From NCBI GenBank assembly GCA_027946375.1, contig JAPEUT010000081.1, positions 1-64,000 of the forward strand: DNA of 64,000 bases. The letters are read 5' to 3'. How positions within the stretch are numbered: the first letter of the stretch is position 1; each line of letters starts with the position of its first letter. Below are positions 22,148 to 32,814 of this stretch, in pieces. The translations under genes and the position numbers were made by a program. The notes beneath the pieces are model-generated. The model was not told the DNA's origin. It did not search any database and saw nothing but the letters and a program-made list of their open reading frames with translations. This stretch comes from Neodidymelliopsis sp. IMI 364377. Lineage: Eukaryota; Ascomycota; Dothideomycetes; Pleosporales; Didymellaceae.

Positions 22148-24043
22148 TCATCCAAGAGCGATGTCCTGTCGGCGCTCCAAAGCGAATTGAGGAGGATTCA
22201 CCAATTCCCCTTTGTCTCTGGAAGAGCGCAACAACTGTTTGACATCTGTTGTACGGTTCCGCACAGCGTATACTCCTGTTCGATACCCCCAGAGGATCAT
22301 ACCGACTCTCTCGTAGTATTCACTTTCTTGCGGTTTGAGGAGCATGATGCTCACATCGCCATGCTGGTAGGTAGAGATGATGATGCCGAGTGTTTCCTCA
22401 ATGTCATTTTCGATGGCTGTAGAGTCCCAACATACAGGCAGTAGAACGTCCATAGTATCGTTGATTTGTAATACCGCAACAATTCCTTCCGGCTGTCGCT
22501 CAATGCAGACTGGTAGTGTGCGAACATTGACCAGATGCAGCACGGCCGGGGCATCCTTTCGTCCTGAGTCTCGTTGACACTGCCCACTTATCACCCACTC
22601 TTCGAGGCTCTGGTAGCCTCTTTCTAGCCCAAAGATTCTGATGTTGTATTCCGAAGGTATCATTGGTATAGTGTTAGAACAGTTCGTATGGCCGCTGTGT
22701 CTGACCGGCCCCTTCCACGCCAGCGGCGACCAACTTGGAAACTCTATTCGGCGTCGACACGGCTTGTCATGGTACCAGTGTAACGCAATCTCGAAGCAAT
22801 CTGGATATCGTCGTGAGAATGGCCCAGTGGGATCTATAGGAGCTACTAGCACGCCCCAAAAGTGGTATATTGGTGTTCCTGGAAGTTGCGAGAAATGATC
22901 TAGGACGCCGAGGATAGCGTTGAGGGCGTCAGAGTCGTACGTAAGACTGCGCGCGCAATATTTCTCTATGCATGTGCGGGCCCAAGCGTGGATGCTGTAG
23001 CGCTGAACAGTTGTCTCCGCTGATGGTAGAAATGACTTGAGAAAATCTTCATAATGCACATCGCCTCCGTCCCACGTCAGTCCTTTAGCCAGATCAGTCT
23101 TTGTTTCATCCCAGCAGCTGTAAATCACTACATGATCTCCAAACAGTAGTCTCCGTTTAGAGACGAAGTACTCTTGGAAAGTCCATGCTCTTGATATCCA
23201 TACTGAAGTTTTGAATTCGTCTAAGATGTTGATGTGTGTAGGCACCAGCGCCACCGATCCTATCCGCAGAACTGGTGCTGTTTTGAATGATCTGCATAAG
23301 CTTACTCCCGGCAGACCATGATCAGGATCTTTGCCAGCTGCAGCAACGAGCGTGATTTGTGCAGAGGCGTACACCGCTCGCATCTGCTGGATTTGCTGGT
23401 GCTTGGCTTGGTCGTTTCTTTGATCAATGCAGTATCTATCAACCCATAAATAGTTATAGTGAAGTTTTGTTGTGGCGTAGATAGCATCAGCTATAGTTCG
23501 TGGCAACGTAGCAGGTAGTTGCGGGAAATCTGCTTGAAGGTCTGGTTTCGCTGTATCACCCCAGACGTAGGAGAGTGCAAGATATTGACACTCTGGTGGT
23601 GCTGGAACTACTTGCCTGCTTCTACAGTTTATAAGCCAGAAGTTGAGAATATCGTGTCGAGCATCAGGCATGCCCGCATGCGTGTCTTTGCACTCCTTAA
23701 TGACTTTGTTCCAGTGCGTAAAATCCACGAGGTCAGAAGACAAGCGACATGTGTCGTTTCCGTCGTCGAGGACGCCGATACTGCCATGAGAGGCCCAGCC
23801 ATCTTCTTCTGTAAACTGCAGTACTCCTGAAAAAGAGCTATGTGGCTTAGACCCAAAATAGGTGAGGAGTCTGCGGCGCCAGGTGCCGCCCATACCGTAG
23901 AACGCTCTGCACATCCTGCAGTTTTGAGGTTGAACTCTTCTGAAGTCCACGGCTAGACGGTTGTCCCCAGACGTGATCTTGCACCAGCTTTCCAAGTGGT
24001 CCCAAGGGAGACTAGTGCAGTAGTCGCAGAGCGATTTCGACAT
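22148..24043 (-). CDS. HET-domain (heterokaryon incompatibility) protein
   Basis: Single exon, 631 residues from the ATG of MSKSLCDYC; an in-frame ATG 66 bases upstream is possible. A Cys-containing N-terminal lead (CDYCTSL, NCRMCRAF) precedes the HET domain at about residues 165-310, with its three signature blocks: YLALSYVWGD, LWVDRYCIDQ and SRAWTFQEYF. The C-terminal half is variable with no recognised partner domain (no NACHT, ankyrin or WD repeats). HET proteins control non-self recognition and can trigger programmed cell death when hyphae fuse; most paralogues have no tested role. It stands beside the gene-poor region, a common location for this expanding family. Confidence 0.94.
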   Translation of the reverse strand: MSKSLCDYCTSLPWDHLESWCKITSGDNRLAVDFRRVQPQNCRMCRAFYGMGGTWRRRLLTYFGSKPHSSFSGVLQFTEEDGWASHGSIGVLDDGNDTCRLSSDLVDFTHWNKVIKECKDTHAGMPDARHDILNFWLINCRSRQVVPAPPECQYLALSYVWGDTAKPDLQADFPQLPATLPRTIADAIYATTKLHYNYLWVDRYCIDQRNDQAKHQQIQQMRAVYASAQITLVAAAGKDPDHGLPGVSLCRSFKTAPVLRIGSVALVPTHINILDEFKTSVWISRAWTFQEYFVSKRRLLFGDHVVIYSCWDETKTDLAKGLTWDGGDVHYEDFLKSFLPSAETTVQRYSIHAWARTCIEKYCARSLTYDSDALNAILGVLDHFSQLPGTPIYHFWGVLVAPIDPTGPFSRRYPDCFEIALHWYHDKPCRRRIEFPSWSPLAWKGPVRHSGHTNCSNTIPMIPSEYNIRIFGLERGYQSLEEWVISGQCQRDSGRKDAPAVLHLVNVRTLPVCIERQPEGIVAVLQINDTMDVLLPVCWDSTAIENDIEETLGIIISTYQHGDVSIMLLKPQESEYYERVGMILWGYRTGVYAVRNRTTDVKQLLRSSRDKGELVNPPQFALERRQDIALG

Positions 24044-24473
24044 GGTGAGGTGAGCAACGAGTGACTTTGATATGGCGGTATGCAGTGTGCGAGCTTGTTC
24101 TGAATGCAACCGTTCATGAGAGCGTGTCGCTGCAGCCTAATCTCTTCGAAGTATGATGCGAAAAGCGCTGAGACGGCCAGCCCGATGCACCGCCCACCCT
24201 CGACGATGCAGGCCATGATTGTGGTGACCAATGGGAAAATTGATGGATATGTCGACGTGAGCATTGGACGACTCATACAGATGCGAGAACGCGCCTTCCC
24301 TTCTCAGCCCTAAAGCAGCCGGGATGGGAGCACCCGAGGCTCTCTCCACCAGTGACGTTTGAGACTTGCAAGCGCGTCATGACAACCGGCGCTTTTGCGT
24401 TCTTCCTGCTCACCCTCAACTCCTGACTACTTGGTAGATAATCTCTTCTATTACGTCCTCCATACTAAATAAA
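24044..24473. promoter_or_regulatory. Divergent intergenic region
   Basis: 430 bases between the HET gene (-) and the membrane-protein gene (+), so both promoters lie here. No motif identified with confidence. Confidence 0.4.
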
Positions 24474-25451
24474 ATGGTATCCACGCGCCAACACCCTCGT
24501 GGCGATTTCCCCGCGACCGAGCCCTCGCCAATCAAGAGGTCCTCGCGCACGTCGACCGCATCGCCTGCGCCTGCAAGCCCTACGAGCGCCACGAGCGCTG
24601 CCGTGTCCAATGTCTCGCCCACCGCCAAGGCAGTTGCGCGGCGTGCAGTCTCCAAAGCTTCGAATGCCATCGACGCAATAGCGCCTCCGTCGCCTGCAGA
24701 AATCGATGAGCCTGGATGGTGCCATACTGCATCAAACATCACTATACTCTGGCTTGCTGTGTCTCTGCCATTGGTGCTTTGGGACAGCTTATACATCTTG
24801 CTACGACCACATACGATGGCTGGCGGGCGGCTTCAGTGGCCCATTTGGAAACCCTATGAGATCTACGCTGCCATCGATCACGTATACGGGTGGCCCGGTT
24901 GGGAGAGCGGCGAAGGATTTGGCGGTGCGCAAGGTGCGCTGAACGCCATCGAGACGGTACTGTACGGCCTGTATCTCATGATCATATACAACCACAGCAT
25001 TCCTGCAGCAACGGGTACTGGTATAGAGGTCAGTGGGGGGCTGAGCGCATGGCTGTCTGGTGGTCGCAAGGTGCGCGGCAAGTCAGGCAACCGTGCTTTG
25101 GTCATTGGCTTCGCAGCTGCTGTTATGACACTTAGCAAGACGGTGCTTTATTGTATGTCATCACTGTTGCAGCGTCACCTCAAGTGCGGTAATCACTGAC
25201 AATGACAGACTTCAACGAGTATTTCTCAAACTTTAAGAGTGTTGGACACAATGACTGGTTTACCATTCTCCTCTACTATGGCGTGATGAAGTACGTCTTG
25301 GTTTTCCCCTATGATTCTACGACTTTCTACTCACACAATTGACAGTGGCCTTTGGGTCGTTCTCCCAGCATACATGACAGTTGTGTTTGGTACCGACATC
25401 ATCAAGGCGCTTGACATCGCTGCAGAACCCACCACCGAGAAAGAAGAGTAA
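24474..25451 (+). CDS. EXPERA-like membrane protein
   Basis: Three exons, 24474-25152, 25209-25290 and 25346-25451 (introns of 56 and 55 bases, GTATGT and GTACGT donors, ACAG acceptors), give 288 residues. A Ser/Thr/Pro/Ala-rich cytosolic N-terminus of about 85 residues precedes four or five hydrophobic segments: ITILWLAVSLPLVLWDSLY, LNAIETVLYGLYLMII, ALVIGFAAAVMTLSK, and one in exon 3 (GLWVVLPAYMTVVFG). The WDSLYILLRPH, IYAAIDHVYGW and LNAIE elements in this order resemble the EXPERA fold of emopamil-binding and TMEM97-type sterol proteins. Catalytic residues of sterol isomerases are not evident, so an enzymatic role is not claimed. It ends with Glu-rich EKEE. Confidence 0.88.
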
Positions 25452-26134
25452 TCTGAACCCGGTTCGACTGTCGATATGCGTCTTCGGCAAATCACTCGAT
25501 CACATTGCTAGACGCAATCTCGACGGACGTCAACGGTCGTCCTCTTGTAGAGTCGGAAGAGGGGGCTGATACAATTTTTCCAATCGCCTCTCGCACCTAC
25601 CTCGTTGGCGATGCACGAAAAATCTGTGTTCTGCTAGCACCTTTCGTGGGTTTCAATGGGCGGCTCACCATTGCCAGCTACTGTTACACCAGGTAGCCTC
25701 CGCTGTGGCAGCATCATGGATGAACACCAACGCCAGTCATGTGCAGATGCTATTGCCGAACTCTACAAAGAGCTTCGTACGGCCTTGTGGAGTACTAGCT
25801 TCTACAGATAATGAAGCAGGCCTGACCTTCTTGTGTTAGCAAAAGGTGGTTGCAGAACAAACGCTTCGTGAACTGAAGTAGTAGTATGGGAAAGCTTGAT
25901 GTAACGCTACTTTGAACAGCGCTCGCGCCAACAACAAACCCTTATCCGGCGCCGTGGCGAAGGCGAGTAAGGAACACCTTTGTACAGAGAAAACGCTTAT
26001 ATTCCGTATAATTACACAGCACATCAATCTCTATCCGCCTGGGTGTTACACGTACCGCGAAAGACCAACCAAACCACTCGCTTGCATATCCACTGCAGCC
26101 GAGGCTCCAATACAAATCCAAGCCATGCGCATTT
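25452..26134. other. Intergenic between convergent genes
   Basis: About 680 bases separating two convergent 3' ends. Short frames only; nothing recognised. Confidence 0.4.
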
Positions 26135-27355
26135 CTACATAACCACGCACTTCAAACCACACATACGTTTCATCTCCTTGTCACTCTCGTCTTTTGTCGT
26201 CTCGCTGACTTTCCGTCTCCGCTGCTCAAGATCCTGCATGTTTGTCGCTTTGGCAAACGGGCCTTCATCTTCCTCAACGATTGGTTTTTTCCGCTCCAGC
26301 TCATCTCGTCCCGGTGTAGAGAAGATACTGTGCTTCGACACTACAGAAGCACCCGAAGTCTCACTCCTCCTCGATACGCTGGTATGACGCGTGGGCTCTT
26401 TCCGTGGACTTGTCTTTCCATTAACTCCACTTCCAGCGTCTGTCTGTTCCTGCATTGCCTGCACGATATGCGATCTTGAGGGCTCAGCTACTCTAGCCAT
26501 GGGCTCTAGGACATGGAGCTTTCTCTGTTCTTTGGTGGGCGATAGACTCCTCGCCACGCGCGCGCCTTTCATCTTGCGCATGTAGTCTGCAATACGTACG
26601 TGCGTCCCGTGGCTTGCCGCAGGCTCGTCGTCTCCCATGTTCATTCCCGCGAATGACTTTCGAATTTGGAGAGGCGCGTACGCTTGACTTCGCTGCTCAC
26701 GTGGGACTGGCGACGGTGTGTCCGGTGGCTCGCAAGGATCAGATTCCGTGTTGGAGTAAGATGATGAAGGGGATTCTTGGTGTGCAGACAAGGAAGGTGT
26801 GTGAGGGGCGTGCTTTCGTGGAGAACAAGAACGAGACTTTTGCGGTGATGAACGCCCGGATGGGGTACCGCCGCGGCGAAGATCCGAGCCTTCTGGTGCT
26901 CTCATCATCTTGGTGGGTTCGGTGCTGGGGATGTGGGTGCCGTTCGTCTCACTCTCTGACGAAGATCCTTCGTCTCTCTTGGGGTCGAACGCTGGAAAAG
27001 GCTCTTGGTTTGGTGCAGGCGTACCACCGTCTGCAAAGCCATTCGTTAAGGCTTCTTTCAGGCTGTCTGGTGGTGAAGGCTCAACTTGTCGAATCGTCGA
27101 CCGGGTACTGTACCCTGTACCTGGCCGCTCAGGCGAAGCTGGCGCCGTGCGCGGGCGAACATGTGTGGCTCTCATCATCTTTCTCCCGCCTCTGGGCGCT
27201 GCTGTTGTTGACACCGACGAGGCTGACGGTGTTGCGAGCTCTTTTGGCGGAGACCCTGCAGGATAAGGCGGCAGGGGAGACAGCGTGGGCGCCGAAAAGT
27301 TCTGGCGCATAACCGAGCGAAGCTGCAAGCGCTGATGTAAAGGCGAGTGGCTCAT
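26135..27355 (-). CDS. Disordered protein with C-terminal CaaX box
   Basis: 406 residues from the ATG of MSHSPLHQR; the frame is open for 66 codons further upstream, but that part looks like leader. Composition is Ser/Pro/Arg/Thr-rich throughout with many SP and SPxR/K sites (GRSSPQKSRSCSPRKHAP), so it is predicted to be intrinsically disordered. A short conserved-looking island lies at about residues 255-285 (RKSFAGMNMGDDEP, then RIADYMRKMKGARVARSLSP). A Lys/Glu-rich helix precedes the end, which reads Cys-Val-Val-Met after MKRMCGLK. That is a CaaX prenylation box with a second Cys and basic residues upstream. I infer a membrane-tethered, phosphorylation-rich scaffold. I do not know a named family. 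Confidence 0.85.
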   Translation of the reverse strand: MSHSPLHQRLQLRSVMRQNFSAPTLSPLPPYPAGSPPKELATPSASSVSTTAAPRGGRKMMRATHVRPRTAPASPERPGTGYSTRSTIRQVEPSPPDSLKEALTNGFADGGTPAPNQEPFPAFDPKRDEGSSSESETNGTHIPSTEPTKMMRAPEGSDLRRGGTPSGRSSPQKSRSCSPRKHAPHTPSLSAHQESPSSSYSNTESDPCEPPDTPSPVPREQRSQAYAPLQIRKSFAGMNMGDDEPAASHGTHVRIADYMRKMKGARVARSLSPTKEQRKLHVLEPMARVAEPSRSHIVQAMQEQTDAGSGVNGKTSPRKEPTRHTSVSRRSETSGASVVSKHSIFSTPGRDELERKKPIVEEDEGPFAKATNMQDLEQRRRKVSETTKDESDKEMKRMCGLKCVVM

Positions 27356-29061
27356 TTGCTGCGGCCAAGTGAAAGAAAGAGCACAGATTGCTGCGTTGTG
27401 TTTGTTGTGCGTGCGTTTGTTGCCTGGAAGAAACGATTGAGAAAGATCTTCACCACTGTTGCGAAGGACGTTCCCTTGCTTTCCACAGCGAGCTATCTCA
27501 CTTCTGCTCGATGTAATGAGTTGTCTTGGACTGCATACTCGACATTTCCGCAAGCAAGTAGTGGGGTTGAGACGCGTTTCAAAAGTTTACAGATACGATC
27601 TTCGAGGTTACACGCTTACATCACGTCGTGCATGTGGTGGCTTCTGCTGTGAAACCAGATCTTGATTAACAGATGCAGGGATTGGAATCTCATAACATGA
27701 TAAGTTGGACAATAGGAGAAGGCAAACGTGTCAGTGGTCTTTCGTTATCTGTGCCTAAATCCGTCTTCTGCTGCGATTAGTAAAAAGAGCACTGGTTCGA
27801 CTCAGATGTTGAACCTTTAAGGTCCCAATTGGGTACGTTTAGTTGGGCACAGGTAGTCGTGACGCAATAAGGCAAACACGATCTCATGATGCTATGGAGA
27901 GTCCCGTGTGAGCCATTTGGAATGATCCATCGAGGGTCAACTAGCCGTAGTAGGAAATGTCTATACACGGTGTTTCAACACGATTAGTCACTTTCTTTTT
28001 GCATGACCTGTGGGTCTATTCAGATTATTAGGATAGTATCGAGCTCTCATGTTGCAGCATTAGTAGGGTATAGGTACACGGACTCGCCATCTGTGATAAG
28101 CAGCCTAGCGCGTCTACTTGGTGTCTGCTGAATCCTCAGTTCGTAAACTTCAAGCCTTCTCTGCTCTGATAGCATGTCATTAAAATTCACCCACTAACTT
28201 CCCGGCCTTGACCGATGATATTTGAGAAACAATAATTGCGAGCTGCTGTATCCTAGTTCCCCTGTAGCTTGTGAGCCGATATTGTTCCAGTGAGTTCAAA
28301 GCAAATACGAGGCGTGGAGAGTACGGTCATCGAGAAAAGCTTACCAGGATCGCACTATCCTCTTACGGTTTCGATTTACGACAACGTTCACACCTTCCTA
28401 TCTTCACATGCATGCTGTACTGCTTTTCAACACATGCAAATAGTATATGAAGGGAATGAAGCTATGTCGATGACTTGAAACCCACCTAAACTACTAAACC
28501 TCATCGTAAGACTGATTGCAAATGTGGCACATTCGTGTATACAGGTCACCGAGGAGTCGAGGACTATACTTGAGATCTTGTACTTACAGCTCTGACGCAA
28601 CAATATATGCTCATATCAATGGAAAGATGGTTGCGCCTTTTGCGGGGGCTGACCTTCCACATGGTTCGAAAAGTGTGATGCCACCGGACTGTGCATTTTC
28701 GTGGAGTAAACTGTGCATAAAACACAGGACATTCTTTGAACAAATTCCACTTTCCTCTCCTCTATTCGTACTTTCATGTCCGTACTTGGAGGGGATGGAT
28801 CTCGGTAACGCAGTCAAATCCTCGAGCACAATCCCCACCGGACATTCTTCCTCCGGTACAAACATTCGCTCCCGGATGATGGTCCGCAAGTAGCGTAAAC
28901 TTCCATAGCTAAGCATTTACCCCACGGGGACGACCCCAGGTCTCTTGAAACATATAAGCTGGGTCCAGCCGTGGAGATAGAGCATCAGCTTTAGGGTTTG
29001 TCTCACGATCTACACAACTCTTCTTTCTGCGATCGAAAGCCATTAAGACCACATCGACACA
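27356..29061. other. Divergent intergenic region of 1.7 kb
   Basis: Between the CaaX gene (-) and the MFS gene (+). A minus-strand frame at 28611-28916 contains a protein-like stretch (IIRERMFVPEEE), but it has no start context, partner exon or match I recognise. Otherwise AT-rich, gene-free DNA. Confidence 0.4.
28953..28958 (+). promoter_or_regulatory. TATA box of the MFS gene
   Basis: TATAAG (within ACATATAAGC) lies 104-109 bases upstream of the MFS start codon, a suitable distance for a fungal core promoter with a short 5' UTR. The leader between is C/T- and A-rich, ending ...GACACA before the ATG. Confidence 0.5.
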
Positions 29062-30727
29062 ATGTTCAACAAAGACACCAAAGATGCCGAGAAGTCGTCA
29101 CAGACTCAGGTTGAAGATGCCATGACCGAGGAGCACAAGATCGAGACTGGTAGAGATTATTCGGGTGCCGTTGCAAAAACGGATGAGAAGGAGATTGCGC
29201 TTGTGAGGAAGCTCGACATTCGCATTATGGGTATCTTGTGGGCTATGTACTTCTTGGTATGTTCGCCCGCTCAAGTGAATATTACGGAAGGGTTGAGCTG
29301 ATGTGAGACAGAACTATCTTGATCGAAACGCGATTGCTCAAGCACGGCTTAACGACCTCGAAGACGACCTTGGTCTGGTAGGCAGTCAATACAATACATG
29401 TATTAGTATCCTTTTTGTTGGGTAAGTCGGAATGCTGTATCAAAGCCAGACTCAAGCTGATGCCAGTTCAAGATATCTTCTCATGCAGATTCCGTCAAAT
29501 ATGCTCATGTCGACTCAAACAGTGCGTCCTTCGATCTATATGTGCGTCTGCATGATGGCGTGGGCTGTCGTCTCCGCCTGCACAGCACTTACACACAACT
29601 ACACCGGCCTTGTCGTTGTCCGCTTCTTTTTGGGTATTGCCGAAGCGCCTTATTACCCCGGGGCTCTGTATCTCCTTTCACTATTCTACACACGCAAGGA
29701 GATCGCAACGCGCATCAGTATCCTGTATTCGGGCAATATTTTCGCAACTTCATTCTCCGGTCTGATCGCTGAGGCTACTTTTGCAACACTAGACAAAAAG
29801 CATGGGCTACAAGGTTGGAAATGGTAAGTACAATTTATTGAGATCCTCCTTTAACAAGGACTGACGACAACTTCAAGGCTGTTCATTATCGAAGGCGCCG
29901 TCACCTTCGGCATCGCCATGCTCGGCCTCTTCCTACTACCTGACTACCCACTCACAACGCGCTGGCTTACCCCCGAGGAGCGTCAAATCGCACACGACCG
30001 CATTGTACGTGACACTGTTGGTCTAGAGCCCTCCAAGGGCGCACGCGCCGGTTTCAAACAGGCAATCAGAGACCCACGTCTTTATGTCTTTTGCCTGATG
30101 CAGAACATGCATTTATCGGCATGCTCATTCAATAATTTCTTTCCGACCGTAGGCAAGTACAACTCCTGAAGGTCTCCATTCAGCAAGTACTAACAATCGA
30201 TAGTCGGTAGTCTGGGTTTCAGTCGCACAATCACACTGGTTCTGACATGTCCGCCCTATCTCATCTCTGGCATCTTTGGTATCCTCATCGGCTGGACCTC
30301 TGGAAAGCTAAACGAGAGGACATGGCACATCACCGTTTGTATGGGAGCAGCGCTGGTGGGATTCGTCATCTCGTGCGCTACCATGAATGTTGCTGCTCGA
30401 TACGTTGCCTGTTTTCTCTTCGCATCTGGAGCCTATGCTGTCAACTCAATTATCATAGGCTGGGTCTCAGCGACACTGGGACAGACTGCGGAGAAGAAGG
30501 CTGTTTCGCTGTCGATTGTCAACGTAATTGCTAACGCAAGTTATATTTACACCGCCTACCTGTATCCAAGAAGCGATGGACCGAAATACCTTACAGCAAT
30601 GGCTAGCAACGCTGCTTTTGCTGCTATGACCATTGCTTGCGCGTGGGGACTGAGAATTTGGCTGCAAACCACGAACAGGAGGTTGAGGCGAGAGAAACCT
30701 GAAGAGAACATGTACTATGCCTACTAG
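29062..30727 (+). CDS. MFS transporter, anion:cation symporter (Dal5/Tna1-like)
   Basis: Five exons: 29062-29256, 29312-29421, 29473-29823, 29878-30152 and 30204-30727 (484 residues). Introns are 51-55 bases. The fourth (30153-30203) keeps the frame only with a GC donor (GTAG then GCAAGT) and has a perfect TACTAAC branch. The NYLDRNAIAQARL motif in TM1, YILMQIPSNM, RFFLGIAEAPYYPG and GWKWLFIIEGAVT are hallmarks of the ACS family, which carries allantoate, nicotinate, pantothenate and similar organic anions with protons. About twelve helices fit. Substrate cannot be read from sequence. It should sit in the plasma membrane. No nitrogen-catabolism or vitamin gene lies beside it. Confidence 0.95.
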
Positions 30728-31088
30728 CCAGGGGACTAGGTGGTTTGAAGAAGCCCTGGTCTGTCGCTAAACTGTGTGGAAGTAAGACATACTGAAAGAA
30801 CAGAATGTGAAGTATAATGTCACTGAGATGTCGCTTTACTTTCCAACCACACGGCTTTTCTTTCAATCCTTCCTACCAAGAACAGGCGATTTGTCAACAG
30901 AATCACAGCGTAATGGTTGGAGAGTGAAGACATCTGGACGAGCTTTGGGTCGAACCCAGATTGAATGACATTAAAGACGTTGCGATAGCACCAAGTACGG
31001 AGCATCTTATCATTGCTGCATCGGTATCTATCTTGGCTGGATGCTGGCCGTAAAACTGCACTGCAGTTCATACATACTTCCGAAATGC
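30728..31088. other. Intergenic between convergent ends
   Basis: About 360 bases between the MFS stop and the end of the RING-gene frame on the minus strand. A GGGTCGAACCCA sequence near 30947 mimics a tRNA T arm, but no acceptor or anticodon stem surrounds it. Confidence 0.4.
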
Positions 31089-32281
31089 TTAATGTCCCTC
31101 GTCTTGATGCCTTTGTGTAAGTCGCTCCGACTGCCTTCTCTCACCAGACCCTGCTCCTTCCACGCGAGAGTTGACTTCTAGAGAGCTCATGGCTTGGTTC
31201 AAATTTCCGTCAGTAGACGAGTCTCGTTGTGGTCGTCGACGTCTCCGTCTCCGCTCGAGAGATCTCTCTGCTATGCCACGTTCGACTGCACCTGCCCGGT
31301 CATGTGTAAGTCTGGGCGGCCGCGCGGGTGTCAGTCGGAAAGCCTCACTAGCGCTGAACCTCCGACTCTGAAATGCTCCCACGTTATTCAAGCCAGCATG
31401 AAACCGATTGTGCGACGTTGCACCATGGTTGTCTCTCATTGGCAAGAAGTGACGACCACTGGGACTTTCGGTCATGATGCCCTCTGTAGTCACTCGTATG
31501 GTCTCTGTATTTGGGATTGTGTTCCTCGGCTGCTGTTGTAGAAGCCCTTGTTGTGTTCGAATAGCTGACTCTGGGTAATAGCCTGGTATAGATAGCCCTA
31601 AGCTTCTTTGTCTTTGACCATACCTTGCTGACACGCCCTGAGGAGGGATAGGACTCGTTGAGATCGCCGGCACCCGAGGCCTTCGATAGCTCGGACAATA
31701 GCTGAAGTGGCATCCGGAAGGTAAAATATCGCAGTTAGCAGTGAAGCACAAAGTCCGATTAAAAGCTAACACGAGGCTCATTAGCAATGTTCACTTGTAT
31801 CTCATAGGCCGACAGCATTATGTAATGTCTTTAGGGACGCTGAAAGTTGGGAGGGTGAAAGGGTTTCTGGGAGGGGATGCTTCTGAGTGTTTGAGCGCAC
31901 TGAATGCAGATCGACTTACATCCGTTCGGGCTCATGAGCCCACGCCGTACTGGATCTAAATTAGGCATCAGTCAAACCTGCTTGAGTGTACCAGCACCTA
32001 AACATACCAGACGTAGTTATTGCCGACAGATGTCGTCTCTCATCAAACAAAACGTTGCGGCACATCGGACATTTATCGTGATTAGGAACAACCGGGCGAG
32101 TCATCGTGATAAGACAAGGTACGCAGAAGGCATGGTGACAAGTCGGTAGGACAGCAGGGGCATTGTCGGCGCTCTATGCCTTGTAGCAGATGGAACATTG
32201 CATTTCGTATCGCGAGGGCAGAGACCGGATGAAGGAAGAAACAGTGACGTCCGTTCTGGGGATGGGAAATGCAGAAGACAT
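31089..32281 (-). pseudogene. RING-finger gene with an in-frame TAG inside the RING
   Basis: From ATG at 32281 one frame encodes a C3HC4 RING: MQCSIC, then TCHHAFCVPC, then KCPMC. Codon 36 (32176-32174), between the second and third zinc-ligand positions, is TAG, with coding sequence on both sides and no splice sites that could remove it. Exon 1 continues to 32008 (GTATGT donor). A 52-base intron leads to a second exon from 31955 with a GTAAGT donor at about 31924. Downstream, a 3' frame at 31713-31089 is Arg/Ser/Gln-rich (SLERRRRRRR) and probably the disordered tail, but I could not connect it in phase. An intact copy would be a ubiquitin ligase of unknown substrate. The TAG could come from CAG by one C-to-T change. 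Read-through or a base error are alternatives. Confidence 0.65.
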
Positions 32282-32814
32282 TTTTTGGGTTACCGTCCGG
32301 TAATGTTAAGAGAATGTGGATAAAACGTGTGGATGTTGTAAGATGCGGTGTAAGAGACACGCGATGAGTGTGCGAATCTTGACGGTATAGGCCGAGCGAG
32401 CCTAGAGGGCAGGAGACACTGAAGTGTTCGTACAGGAAGGAAATATGCATGATAAGCACGTGACATAGTCAATAATCTGAATGCGGCAAGCAGGATTGAA
32501 AATTCGGAAGGCACCTCGCAGCGATTGACGTACTCTTATAACAACTCCAGACTACGAAGAAGCTTGTTTTTATTAGCTGAAGACTTGCGTAGTAGTACTC
32601 TAGGAAATAACACAGAACAACGACATTACTATGCTTGAAAGCTACTTAACATATGTGCTAGTAGTAGGAACGCGAACCATATCTTATTACTAGGTACCTT
32701 GTAGTGAGTAGTAGCAGTGTTGTGTGAGTGGAGCGTGTAGAGTATTCTAGTGTCCTTGGGAGGTGTTTGATCAACGAAACGAGCTTCTTCATACTTGACT
32801 TAATGTTGAATTCC
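32282..32814. other. AT-rich spacer
   Basis: Between the RING gene start and the end of the hydrolase gene, both on minus. About 32,520-32,760 is AT-rich with many CTAGTAG/TTATT pieces and no frame; it looks like part of a decayed repeat. Confidence 0.4.
32763..32800. repeat. Dispersed repeat fragment
   Basis: GTGTTTGATCAAC followed by GAAACGAGCTTCTTCATACT matches a segment at 46979-47015 (GTGTTTGACT..., then AAACGAGCTTCGTCGTACT) and a shorter one at 34936-34958 (AAAACGAGCTACTTCATA). Shared sequence outside genes at three places suggests debris of one repeat family. Confidence 0.5.

Noticed and set aside
26614..27312. 232-codon plus-strand frame
   Set aside because: Antisense shadow of the Ser/Pro-rich CaaX protein; biased codons on one strand open the other.
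28611..28916. Minus-strand frame with a protein-like stretch
   Set aside because: No signature residues, no partner exon and no plausible start; left as a note only.
30940..30965. Possible tRNA T arm (GGGTCGAACCCA)
   Set aside because: No acceptor, D or anticodon stems can be built around it on either strand.
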